Shown piece by piece: positions 26,072 to 33,190 of a stretch of DNA of 48,951 nt (positions are counted from its first letter, which is position 1; each line of letters starts with the position of its first letter). A program made the position numbers and the translations under genes. The stretch spans positions 1-48,951 of the forward strand of contig NZ_JAUOEL010000014.1 of NCBI RefSeq assembly GCF_030540765.1, in the 5' to 3' direction. Origin of the DNA: Flavivirga jejuensis (GTDB taxonomy: Bacteria > Bacteroidota > Bacteroidia > Flavobacteriales > Flavobacteriaceae). The notes under the pieces were generated by a model, which had not been told where the DNA came from, ran no database searches, and worked only from the letters and a program-made list of their open reading frames with translations.

Positions 26072-28900
26072 ATGAAAAACTATCTACTCTTTTTCAATTT
26101 ATTATTTTTTAGCGTAACGTCATTATCTGCTAATTCCAGTTCAGGATATGAAATCATATTTAAATCAGAAAAATTTACTCCAAAGGTAACTACTAATTTT
26201 GGTAAAGCCATCATACCACAATCAACAGAAAAAAATCAAGGATTCATTTATAGGCTTATTCAATTCTATACCATTCCAAATAATGCTGAAAAACAATTAA
26301 TAAAGCATGCAGGAATAGAATTATTAAGTTATATCCCAAATAAAGCTTTCATTGCTAAAATTCAAAAAAATGTTTCTGCATTACATTTTGAAGGATTAAA
26401 TATTAGAAGTTTACTTACTATAGAAGGTCGATTCAAATTATCACCCGAACTCACTAAAAGTGAACTGCCAGAATGGGCTATTAGGGGTAATGATATAATG
26501 TTAAATGTGAAGTACTATTCAAAAACGGATAAAGAAAGTCTTATTGAAAGTATTACTATGAAAAATGGAAAAGTGACATTTCAATTGGAAAAAATTAATA
26601 TGCTTACAATTCAATATAGTATTGATGGTATCAATGATTTGGCAAAAAATCAATTGATTAAATGGATAGAGCCTATTACGCCTCTAGCTACTCCAGATGG
26701 GAAAGATTCTAAAAACACCTTTCGTACTAATACTTTGAATACAAGTTATAATGGAGGTAGAAAATATGATGGATCGGGAATTGTTGTTGCCTTAAGTGAT
26801 GTAGGAATGATAGGGCCGCATATTGATACTAAAGGAAGGGTAACACAACATACTGATATAGAAGATGGTGACCATTCAGATATGACTTCTGGTATTTTAA
26901 TAGGTGCTGGTAATTTAAATCCTACAATGGGCGGGGTTGCTCCAGGCTCAGATATTCACATTTATAAACATATACCTAACTCTAGTATAGAATCTCATCA
27001 ACATATCGTAAATGCCGTAGAAAATATGGAAACCTATGGTACAGTGGTTACATCAACTTCTTATAGTCAAGGATCTGGTGGTGTTTATACTCTTTCTTCT
27101 GAATTTGGGGATCAGCAATTATATGAAAACCAAAATATAATTCATGTTTTTTCCGCAGGCAATGCAGGTACTAGTGATCATGGCTACGGTGCAGGTGCTG
27201 GATGGGGTAATATTACTGGAGGATATAAGGCTGGTAAAAATGTTATTTGTGTGGGGAATGTTGATGAAGATGATGTCATAGTTTATAATAGCGGTAGAGG
27301 ACCTGCAGCAGATGGAAGAATTAAACCTGATATGTGTGCACAAGGTAATGGTACATGGACAACAGATAAAAATAACACCTATCAAGTAGGAGGAGGTACT
27401 TCTGCTGCGGCTCCAGCAATTTCAGGTGTAGTAACCCAGCTATATCAAGCATACAAAGAAAATAATGGTGGTGTCGAACCAGAAACAGGTTTATTGAAAG
27501 CTGCGCTTATGAATACCGCTAAAGATTTAGGAAACCCTGGTCCTGACTATAAGTATGGTTGGGGGAGAATCAATGCATTAAAAGCGGTTAGAATTATTGA
27601 GGATAAAAGATACATTAGAAATAATATTGAACAAGGAGAAAATAAAAGTCATAATATTACAGTTCCTTCCAATGTTAGTGAAGTGAGGATTATGACTTAT
27701 TGGACGGATGTCAAAGGTAGTCCTAGTTCTGGTATAGGCTTAGTAAATGATATCGACATGGAAGTGGTTACTCCTAGTAACGCTACTCATAATCCTTGGG
27801 TTTTGGATCCTACGCCAAATGCAACTAATTTGGATGCTGATGCAGTTGAAGGAATAGATCATTTAAATAATGTAGAGCAAGTAACTATAGAGAACCCGCA
27901 AGCAGGTATTTACACTGTAAATTTATCTGGTTATGCGATACCAGAAGGTCCACAAACTTATTATGTACTTTACGATTTTATTTACGAAGGCGTAGAGCTT
28001 ACTTATCCTATTGGAGGAGAAGGATTTGTTCCTGGTGAATCAGAATGGATAAGATGGGATGCTTCTGCAGGTTCTGGAGATTTCGAATTGGAGTATTCGA
28101 TTAATGGAGGGAATTCATATATCAGTATTTCTGATGAAATTTCGAGTACTGCACCTGGTTATGAATGGACTGTGCCGAATATATTATCGAACGACATAAG
28201 ATTAAAGATTAGTAGAGGTAGTTATAGTAGTGAATCAGATAAGACTTTAACTATTGCAGACGTGCCACAAAATATAGAGATTTTGAGAATATGTCCTGAA
28301 TCGATTAAAATAGGATGGGATGAGATAGATCAAGCTTCAGCGTATGAAATAAGTGTGCTTGGTGAAAAATACATGGATATTGTCGGAATTACCAATACTA
28401 ATACTTTTGAAGTAACAGGATTAGATCCAGATGAGGAACATTGGTTTAGTGTTTGTGCATTGGTATCTCGAGGAAAAGGTAGAACAGGAAAAGGTAGAAG
28501 AGCTATTGCAATAAAGAAAGCTTCTGGAACACCGACTGATAGCAACTGCCCATTACCTGGACTTGCATCTAATACTAAGGTTCATCCTAATAATCCAACA
28601 ACTGATTATTTAAATATTCAATTATCTGGGATTGATGATTTACAAAGGATTGCATCTAATGTTAAGGTTTTTCCTAATCCAACAACTGATCATTTCAATA
28701 TTCAATTTCCATCGCAATTATCTAATCAAAAGGTCGGTATTAAATTGGTTGATGTTTTTGGACAATCAGTTTTAGAACTTGATAATAAAAGTACTGCTGA
28801 AAATTTATTAATTGGTCATTCTCAAATTATAAATGGCGTTTATTTCATTATGATATCTGGAGAGAACTTTAAGCTTGTCCGAAAACTTATTAAACAGTAA
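26072..28900 (+). CDS. Secreted S8 (subtilisin-family) serine peptidase with T9SS sorting domain
   Basis: The 942-aa product begins with a clear signal peptide (1-20). I prefer the ATG at 26072; an in-frame ATG 66 bases upstream would bury the signal. After a ~200-residue pro-region, the catalytic domain shows D243 (VALSDVG), H268 (DGDHSDMTSG), oxyanion N363 (SAGN) and S443 (GGGTSAAAPAISG). A P/proprotein-type beta domain (about 540-660), an Ig-like segment, a fibronectin III-like domain (about 745-820) and a C-terminal T9SS sorting domain follow. The start of the sorting domain is duplicated in tandem. Likely exported to degrade external protein. Confidence 0.92.
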   Translation: MKNYLLFFNLLFFSVTSLSANSSSGYEIIFKSEKFTPKVTTNFGKAIIPQSTEKNQGFIYRLIQFYTIPNNAEKQLIKHAGIELLSYIPNKAFIAKIQKNVSALHFEGLNIRSLLTIEGRFKLSPELTKSELPEWAIRGNDIMLNVKYYSKTDKESLIESITMKNGKVTFQLEKINMLTIQYSIDGINDLAKNQLIKWIEPITPLATPDGKDSKNTFRTNTLNTSYNGGRKYDGSGIVVALSDVGMIGPHIDTKGRVTQHTDIEDGDHSDMTSGILIGAGNLNPTMGGVAPGSDIHIYKHIPNSSIESHQHIVNAVENMETYGTVVTSTSYSQGSGGVYTLSSEFGDQQLYENQNIIHVFSAGNAGTSDHGYGAGAGWGNITGGYKAGKNVICVGNVDEDDVIVYNSGRGPAADGRIKPDMCAQGNGTWTTDKNNTYQVGGGTSAAAPAISGVVTQLYQAYKENNGGVEPETGLLKAALMNTAKDLGNPGPDYKYGWGRINALKAVRIIEDKRYIRNNIEQGENKSHNITVPSNVSEVRIMTYWTDVKGSPSSGIGLVNDIDMEVVTPSNATHNPWVLDPTPNATNLDADAVEGIDHLNNVEQVTIENPQAGIYTVNLSGYAIPEGPQTYYVLYDFIYEGVELTYPIGGEGFVPGESEWIRWDASAGSGDFELEYSINGGNSYISISDEISSTAPGYEWTVPNILSNDIRLKISRGSYSSESDKTLTIADVPQNIEILRICPESIKIGWDEIDQASAYEISVLGEKYMDIVGITNTNTFEVTGLDPDEEHWFSVCALVSRGKGRTGKGRRAIAIKKASGTPTDSNCPLPGLASNTKVHPNNPTTDYLNIQLSGIDDLQRIASNVKVFPNPTTDHFNIQFPSQLSNQKVGIKLVDVFGQSVLELDNKSTAENLLIGHSQIINGVYFIMISGENFKLVRKLIKQ

Positions 28901-29019
28901 TAACTCTTGCTTGATAATTAGTTTGGGAGATTTGAAACTAATGATACAAAGACTTTTCGGGGGCATGTTTGTAAAAGTGCTGTTTTTTTATCAATTCGAA
29001 GCTAGTCCTCAGTAACTGC
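28901..29019. other. Short spacer at the start of the accessory patchwork
   Basis: No ORF or clear hairpin is seen between the peptidase stop and the solo REP at 29020. From here to 32276 the sequence is a mix of REP units, RAYT copies, duplicated fragments and short genes. Confidence 0.5.
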
Positions 29020-29051
29020 CCCGATAGCACGGATTTAAGATACAAGTCCGC
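29020..29051 (+). repeat. Solo REP unit
   Basis: CCCGATAGCACGGATTT followed by AAGATACAAGTCCGC forms a small hairpin. It shares the CCCGATAGC head with the REP ends of the RAYT elements at 29876, 30348 and 30985. Confidence 0.65.
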
Positions 29052-29150
29052 ATATGCAAAGCTGCGAACTTAGCGCTAAAGGTAGCTAGAATAGTATAGC
29101 TCAACTATAATTTATACACATATAATAAAAAGGAAGCTTCGGTTCTATTA
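29051..29150 (+). repeat. 100-base dispersed repeat, copy A
   Basis: Matches 32143-32242 over its full length with scattered differences, including shared segments GCAAAGCTGC, CTAAAGGTAGCT, TATAGCTCAA and TATACACATATA. It follows the solo REP directly. No coding content is apparent. Confidence 0.7.
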
Positions 29151-29210
29151 AAAATCATCTGCTCCCCCCCCTAGTTGATGCGTTAAACTAATTTTAGCAT
29201 ATATAATATA

Positions 29211-29243
29211 AAAACCACACTGTTTTCACAATGTGGTTTTTTT
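29211..29243. terminator. Terminator of the small lipoprotein gene
   Basis: Arms AAAAACCACACTG and CAATGTGGTTTTT with T runs on both strands, 20 bases past the minus-strand gene's stop. Confidence 0.8.
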
Positions 29244-29262
29244 AATGAGTTTTTTAAACTAA

Positions 29263-29604
29263 CTACAATTCCTTATCAGTAACACTAACAATCTTTCCAT
29301 TTTCCCAGCAAACAATCACAATACTATTCATTAATCCATGTTGAACACTTAAGTCATAACATGTTTTAGTTCCATCTACATTAGAAGCTGTAACTGTAGC
29401 TTTACCTAGATCATAATAAGATAATGGAATTTCATCAGCCGAATATCCATACTTTTCAGCAGATTCGTCCATTGATTTTGTAGCACTAATTGCAGTTATA
29501 AATCCCTGCATTTCAGGAGAAACCTCTATAGGACTTCCACAAGAAATAAATAAAGAAATTGTTAAAATTAAACTTGAAAATACTAAGGTTTTACTTTTTT
29601 TCAT
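29263..29604 (-). CDS. Small putative lipoprotein, unknown
   Basis: The 113-aa product starts MKKSKTLVFSSLILTISLFI followed by SCGS, a lipoprotein signal with the lipid-modified cysteine near residue 22. I chose the ATG at 29604 because the 13 upstream codons to 29643 would precede the signal peptide. The mature part (EMQGFITAISATKSMDESAEKYGY, then ATVTASNVDG and CYDLSVQHGLMNSIVIVCWENGKIVSV) has two further cysteines. No family is recognised. It lies between copies of duplicated sequence, so it may be a recent arrival. Confidence 0.65.
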   Translation of the reverse strand: MKKSKTLVFSSLILTISLFISCGSPIEVSPEMQGFITAISATKSMDESAEKYGYSADEIPLSYYDLGKATVTASNVDGTKTCYDLSVQHGLMNSIVIVCWENGKIVSVTDKEL

Positions 29605-29743
29605 AATTAATGAGATTTGGTTTGAATGGTGCGAATATAGCATAAATGTTGACTTCCTATTAAAAATTTGCTTAATTTTTTTATCAAATTATGAATGGAT
29701 TTTTTATTCTGATAAAACTAGAATTAATCAAAAAAATCATCGA

Positions 29744-29875
29744 ACTTCGTTTATCTTATGATAAATATTTGATTCCCACTTCCATATAATAAATCCAAAA
29801 TACCCATTGTTTAAAAATAATGGCTATCTGCCTCCCGATTTTACTATTAAAGATTATCAAGAAAAAACTAAAGAG
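29744..29875 (+). pseudogene. Fragment duplicating the 5' end of the amidohydrolase gene at 32277
   Basis: From AACTTCGTTTA onward this stretch is nearly identical to 32264-32393: the upstream bases plus the first ~39 codons (DSHFHI, NNGYLPPDFTIKDYQEKTKE when read in the right frame). An extra base after the ATG at 29758 (ATGATAAAT against ATGAAAAT) breaks the frame. The copy stops abruptly at the CCCGATAGC end of the RAYT element at 29876. It is a dead partial copy. Confidence 0.88.
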
Positions 29876-29905
29876 CCCGATAGCGCGGATTTGTAATCCG
29901 TGCCC
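29876..29905 (+). repeat. REP unit, left end of RAYT copy 1
   Basis: 30 bases starting CCCGATAGCGCGGATTTG and ending CCGTGCCC, an imperfect palindrome. It directly interrupts the amidohydrolase fragment. Confidence 0.75.
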
Positions 29906-29947
29906 TACTTATCCAATTAATTTTATACTTTGTCGAAAAATTAAAAT

Positions 29948-30346
29948 ATGTCTACAAAATATAAAGCAACAATGACCGACGCTGGTTATTTTATAACCAT
30001 AACTACTGTAGGATGGATAGATATGTTTACCAGACTTAAACAAAAATTTGTTATTACTCAGGCCATTAGGTATTGCCAAAAACATAAAGGTCTTGAAGTT
30101 TATGCCTATTGTATAATGCCTAGTCATATACACGTGCTCTGCAAAACAAAAGAAGGTTTCTTGCTATCAAATATTATGAGGGATTTTTAAAAATTCACCT
30201 CTAAAAAAATTATAGATACCATTATTAATTACCCAGAAAGTAGAAAAGAATGGATGCTTAATTATTTCAGCAAAGCATGTGACCATCTGAAACGAAATCA
30301 ACAATATAAAGTCTGACAAGATGGTTACCATGCAGAAATATGTTCG
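29948..30346 (+). pseudogene. RAYT (REP-associated tyrosine transposase), copy 1, truncated
   Basis: The frame begins MSTKYKATMTDAGYFITITT and has the HUH motif PSHIHVL, typical of Y1 transposases of the REP-associated (IS200-like) type. It is broken by TAA at 30188 (after MRDF) and by TGA at 30314, where copy 2 has TGG. It ends without a stop at 30346, where copy 2's left REP begins one base later. Identity to copy 2 is very high: I count about a dozen differences in ~470 bases. It cannot make a functional enzyme. Confidence 0.85.
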
Positions 30347-30347
30347 A

Positions 30348-31014
30348 CCCGATAGCGTGTATTTGTAATCCGTGCCCTACTTATTCAATTAATTTTATAC
30401 TTTGTAGAAAAATTAAAATATGTCTACAAAATATAAAGCAACAATGACCGACACTGGTTATTTTATAACCATAACTACTGTAGGGTGGATAGATGTGTTT
30501 ACCAGACTTAAACAAAAATTTGTTATTACTCAAGCCATTAGGTATTGCCAAAAACATAAAGGTCTTGAAGTTTATGCCTATTGTATAATGCCTAGTCATA
30601 TACACATGCTCTGCAAAGCAAAAGAAGGTTTCTTGCTATCAAATATTATGAGGGATTTTTAAAAATTCACCTCTAAAAAAATTATAGATACCATTATTAA
30701 TTACCCAGAAAGTAGAAAAGAATGGATGCTTAATTATTTCAGCAAAGCATGTGACCATCTGAAACGAAATCAACAATATAAAGTCTGGCAAGATGGTTAC
30801 CATGCAGAAATATGTTCGTCAAATAAATTTATAAAGCAGAAATTAGATTATATTCATAACAATCCTGTGAATGACAAAATTGTTTCTAATCCGGAAGATT
30901 ATGTTTTTAGTTCGGCAAGAAATTATGCTAGTTTAGATAGCGAACTTGATATTGTCATATTACATATTTTTTGAGTTTAAAAATGGGCACGGATTGCAAA
31001 TCCGCGCTATCGGG
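30348..31014 (+). mobile_element. RAYT/REP element, copy 2 (complete ends)
   Basis: The element has 30-base inverted ends: CCCGATAGCGTG at 30348-30377 and, on the other strand, CCCGATAGCGCG at 30985-31014. Each end is itself palindromic, as in REP pairs. It contains one RAYT reading frame split by a stop codon. Its left end abuts the truncated copy 1, which suggests insertion into, or rearrangement with, the older copy. Confidence 0.75.
30420..30974 (+). pseudogene. RAYT (REP-associated tyrosine transposase), copy 2, split by one in-frame TAA
   Basis: The 184-codon frame is intact except for TAA at 30660-30662. The first part (80 aa) has the HUH motif PSHIHML. After the stop the same frame continues KFTSKKIIDTI to LDYIHNNPVNDK, whose tyrosine is the likely nucleophile, and ends HIF. 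The usual family sequence here is RDFKKFTS, so the stop looks like AAA changed to TAA. The same change is in copy 1. An ATG at 30726 could start the second half. It is either a pseudogene, two polypeptides, or a readthrough gene. Confidence 0.8.
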
Positions 31015-31044
31015 TTAACTGAAGAAAACTATGTATAACAATGA

Positions 31045-31075
31045 CCCTGCTAGTGCCAGTTTGCAACTGGTACCG
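31045..31075 (+). repeat. Second REP-like palindrome
   Basis: CCCTGCTAGTGCCAGTTTGC followed by AACTGGTACCGAG has the same layout as the nearby REPs (conserved head, then hairpin CCAGT/ACTGG) but a different stem. It sits 30 bases past the RAYT element. Confidence 0.45.
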
Positions 31076-31116
31076 AGTAAGAATAAGCTAAAAAAATATT
31101 CTATTTAAATATCTTT

Positions 31117-31344
31117 CTATAATTCAAAATCAAATAATTCTTTGGGATGGATTTCTAAGCCTTCAGCTAAAGACAAGATTGTTTTCATAGAAGCCCCATG
31201 CTCTCCTTTTAGCACACGATAAACTTGCTTAGGTTCTATTTTACCTATTGAAGCAACTGTCATAACATCTTTATTATACTTTTCAAGTAATAATTTCAGA
31301 TGCTCTCCAAACGCTTTGTAATATGCTTTGTTGGTTTTCTTCAC
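31117..31344 (-). CDS. XRE-family helix-turn-helix regulator
   Basis: The 75-aa single-domain Cro/CI-type HTH protein has the recognition region VMTVASIGKIEPKQVYRVLKGEHGASMKTILSLAEGLEI, and a terminal DFEL. The start is GTG at 31344, inside the inverted repeat TTCACTTTGTGAA (31340-31352). Upstream, a perfect palindrome at 31378-31393 is a likely operator, so autoregulation is expected. It lies divergently from the structured RNA and its downstream 110-aa gene and may control both (inference). Confidence 0.85.
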   Translation of the reverse strand: MKKTNKAYYKAFGEHLKLLLEKYNKDVMTVASIGKIEPKQVYRVLKGEHGASMKTILSLAEGLEIHPKELFDFEL

Positions 31345-31377
31345 TTTGTGAAGTTGTGGTTTTTTTCAAAATAATAA

Positions 31378-31393
31378 TTGTCAAATTTGACAA
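31378..31393. promoter_or_regulatory. Perfect palindromic operator
   Basis: TTGTCAAATTTGACAA, 16 bases with full dyad symmetry. It is 34 bases upstream of the XRE start and about 60 bases upstream of the opposite-strand promoter at 31455. The spacing fits a dimeric HTH repressor site. Confidence 0.6.
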
Positions 31394-31454
31394 TATGATA
31401 ATTATTTTTATATTTGTTTTTTAATCAGTTCTATTAGTATTGAACTGTAATTTT

Positions 31455-31462
31455 TATATTTG
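31455..31462 (+). promoter_or_regulatory. Promoter of the structured RNA, -7 element
   Basis: TATATTTG matches the Bacteroidota consensus TAnnTTTG exactly. Initiation is expected near 31469. A TTG at 31440-31442 is a possible but closely spaced -33 box. Confidence 0.6.
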
Positions 31463-31468
31463 CGATTC

Positions 31469-31640
31469 TTCGTATAGAAAATATTTGAAGTCATCGCTTT
31501 GAATCTCGTATCAGAAAACTAGTAATTTTTAAGCAACGAGAAGATAAGTAAGATGCTCACGTCTTTAGGCGTGGGCTCGCTTATTGTTGCTCGGTATACT
31601 AGTGCCTCTGATACGATAAGTTGAGTTCCACGCCTTTTTT
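31469..31640 (+). ncRNA. Highly structured RNA with nested hairpin and terminator (candidate regulator/attenuator)
   Basis: Five helices nest around one loop. From outside in they are: CGTATCAGA (31507) with TCTGATACG (31607); ACTAGTA (31518) with TACTAGT (31597); GCAAC (31533) with GTTGC (31586); ATAAG (31544) with CTTAT (31580); and GCTCACG (31555) with CGTGGGC (31570). The apical loop is TCTTTAGG. Alternatively GGCGTGG (31568-31574) can pair with CCACGCC (31628-31634), which is followed by six T residues. That makes a terminator stem that would break the apical helix. A consensus promoter lies just upstream and a small ORF begins at 31710. I cannot assign it to a known RNA family. Confidence 0.7.
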
Positions 31641-31709
31641 GTTTCCACACATTACAGGCTTTAACGAGTGTTTATCTCACTAATAAAGAAAGAAGTAAAA
31701 TCTAATTCT

Positions 31710-32042
31710 ATGAAAAAAACAGAAGCCTATACATCCCCAGACCACCACCTTATAATGCCACATTACGCTACTATAGCCACATTAATTGCATTACTAGGTA
31801 TATCTGGACTAAACAATGCCGTTATAAAACATTGCAAAACAGGATTAAAGGTTATTGCTATTATTTATAATAATCCAGACTGCAACTCCAGAAAAAATAT
31901 TTTATCAAGAAAAAAATTTGACGCGTTCTTTGCTTTGTTTCCTTCCACTTATTTTAACAATAGAGAATTAATTTCATCCAAAACAGTTCTTGAAAATATA
32001 GAAATATGTATTAAAACAAATAACGTAGCAAATGCTGCTTAG
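31710..32042 (+). CDS. Unrecognised 110-aa protein downstream of the structured RNA
   Basis: The frame starts MKKTEAYTSPDHHLIMPHYA and has a hydrophobic stretch TIATLIALLGISGL (about 18-31), possibly a membrane helix. A basic, cysteine-containing middle (KHCKTGLK, NNPDCNSRKN) and a polar tail follow. I chose ATG 31710 over 31668, which adds 14 codons lacking any clear signal; an AAGAAAGAAG stretch lies upstream. No family is recognised. It follows the RNA terminator at 31640, so its expression may depend on readthrough or antitermination. It could also be spurious. Confidence 0.45.
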   Translation: MKKTEAYTSPDHHLIMPHYATIATLIALLGISGLNNAVIKHCKTGLKVIAIIYNNPDCNSRKNILSRKKFDAFFALFPSTYFNNRELISSKTVLENIEICIKTNNVANAA

Positions 32043-32111
32043 TTGAGTAAAATCATCCGTTCTGCTACCAGGTTGTCTCTCAAAAGTAATTTAACCGCTT
32101 TTGCAAAGTTT

Positions 32112-32149
32112 GCACATGCGTTAGAATAATATAATTACAACGCATGTGC
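32112..32149. repeat. Perfect 11-base inverted repeat upstream of the amidohydrolase gene
   Basis: GCACATGCGTT (32112-32122) and AACGCATGTGC (32139-32149) around a 16-base A/T loop. The outer bases continue imperfectly (TTTGCAAAGT against CTTTGCAGC). It overlaps the start of repeat copy B. It may be a REP-like unit or a terminator without a T run. Confidence 0.5.
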
Positions 32150-32242
32150 AAAGCTGCAAACTTAGCACTAAAGGTAGCTGGAACGGTATAGCTCAATTAA
32201 AAAATATACACATATAGTAAAAAAGCAGCTTCGACCCTATTA
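32143..32242 (+). repeat. 100-base dispersed repeat, copy B
   Basis: Counterpart of 29051-29150. It ends 35 bases before the amidohydrolase start, so it forms the leader or promoter region of that gene. The partial amidohydrolase copy at 29744 also lies downstream of copy A, but with the lipoprotein gene in between. Confidence 0.7.
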
Positions 32243-32276
32243 ATTATCTTTAATAGATCTTAACTTCGTTTAACTT

Positions 32277-33023
32277 ATGAAAATATTTGATTCCCACTTC
32301 CATATAATAAACCCAAAATACCCATTGTTTAAAAATAATGGCTATCTGCCTCCCGATTTTACTATTAAGGATTATCAAGAAAAAACTAAAGAGATCGAAA
32401 TTATTGGAGGCGCTATTGTTTCTGGTTCATTTCAAAAATTTCATCAAGAATATTTAATAGACGCTCTTAGCAAACTAGGAAATAATTATTTTGGAGTGGC
32501 AAATATCCCATTAAAAATGGAAGAAAAAGATCTGGACAGATTAAACAGATCAAATATAGTTGCTGTTAGATTTAATCTTAAACGTGGTGGTTCTGAAGGT
32601 ATTGATAATTTAATCAAACTATCGAACCTTCTTTTCGACAAATATAACTGGCATACAGAATTATACGTTGATAGTAAAGACTTAAAAGAGCTGAAGCCAA
32701 TACTAATGGAAATTCCACAGTTTTCTATCGACCACCTCGGATTATCAAAAAGTGGCATAAAGGAATTATATTATTGGGCGGAAAGAGGAGTAAAAATTAA
32801 GGCTACTGGGTTTGGGAGAATTGATTTTGACCCTATTCCTATTATGAAAAAAATATACAGCATTAATCCAAGATCTTTAATGTTTGGAACAGACCTCCCC
32901 TCTACAAGAGCGCAAATTCCATTTACAATGAAAGATGTAGAACTTATAAAAAATAACTTTACAGAACCTGAACAACAAAACCTATTCTATAAGAATTCTC
33001 TAGAGTGGTACATAAAAAACTAA
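32277..33023 (+). CDS. Amidohydrolase-family TIM-barrel metal-dependent hydrolase
   Basis: The 248-aa product has metal-binding HxH in FDSHFHI (H7, H9), a further histidine in FSIDHLGLS and the late aspartate in MFGTDLPST. These are features of the amidohydrolase 2 group (PF04909; uronate/lactonase/decarboxylase-like). The length is slightly short for the group, and the substrate is unknown. A frameshifted copy of its first ~39 codons lies 2.5 kb upstream at 29758-29875. No operon partner is evident. Confidence 0.85.
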   Translation: MKIFDSHFHIINPKYPLFKNNGYLPPDFTIKDYQEKTKEIEIIGGAIVSGSFQKFHQEYLIDALSKLGNNYFGVANIPLKMEEKDLDRLNRSNIVAVRFNLKRGGSEGIDNLIKLSNLLFDKYNWHTELYVDSKDLKELKPILMEIPQFSIDHLGLSKSGIKELYYWAERGVKIKATGFGRIDFDPIPIMKKIYSINPRSLMFGTDLPSTRAQIPFTMKDVELIKNNFTEPEQQNLFYKNSLEWYIKN

Positions 33024-33150
33024 GGTAAATACAGAGTACTAAAACATGAAATCGACTCCATATCAAGCCGTTAAATAAACCGCTCAAATCAACTCCAAAA
33101 AAAATATTTAACAAAAAATCACCCCTGACATATTATGTCACTAAGCCAAA

Positions 33151-33158
33151 TATCTTTG
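33151..33158 (+). promoter_or_regulatory. VOC gene promoter, -7 element
   Basis: TATCTTTG matches TAnnTTTG, 33 bases before the ATG at 33191. Confidence 0.6.
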
Positions 33159-33190
33159 CATTAAGTTTAACAAATAAATCAATTTAAAAA

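Noticed and set aside
29909-30605. Two 74-codon minus-strand frames over the RAYT copies
   Set aside because: They are near-identical only because the RAYT genes on the other strand are duplicated. No independent support.
31469-31640. Retron msr-msd RNA
   Set aside because: The long hairpin with outer inverted repeats resembles one, but no reverse transcriptase gene is nearby and the terminator-like alternative pairing fits an attenuator better.
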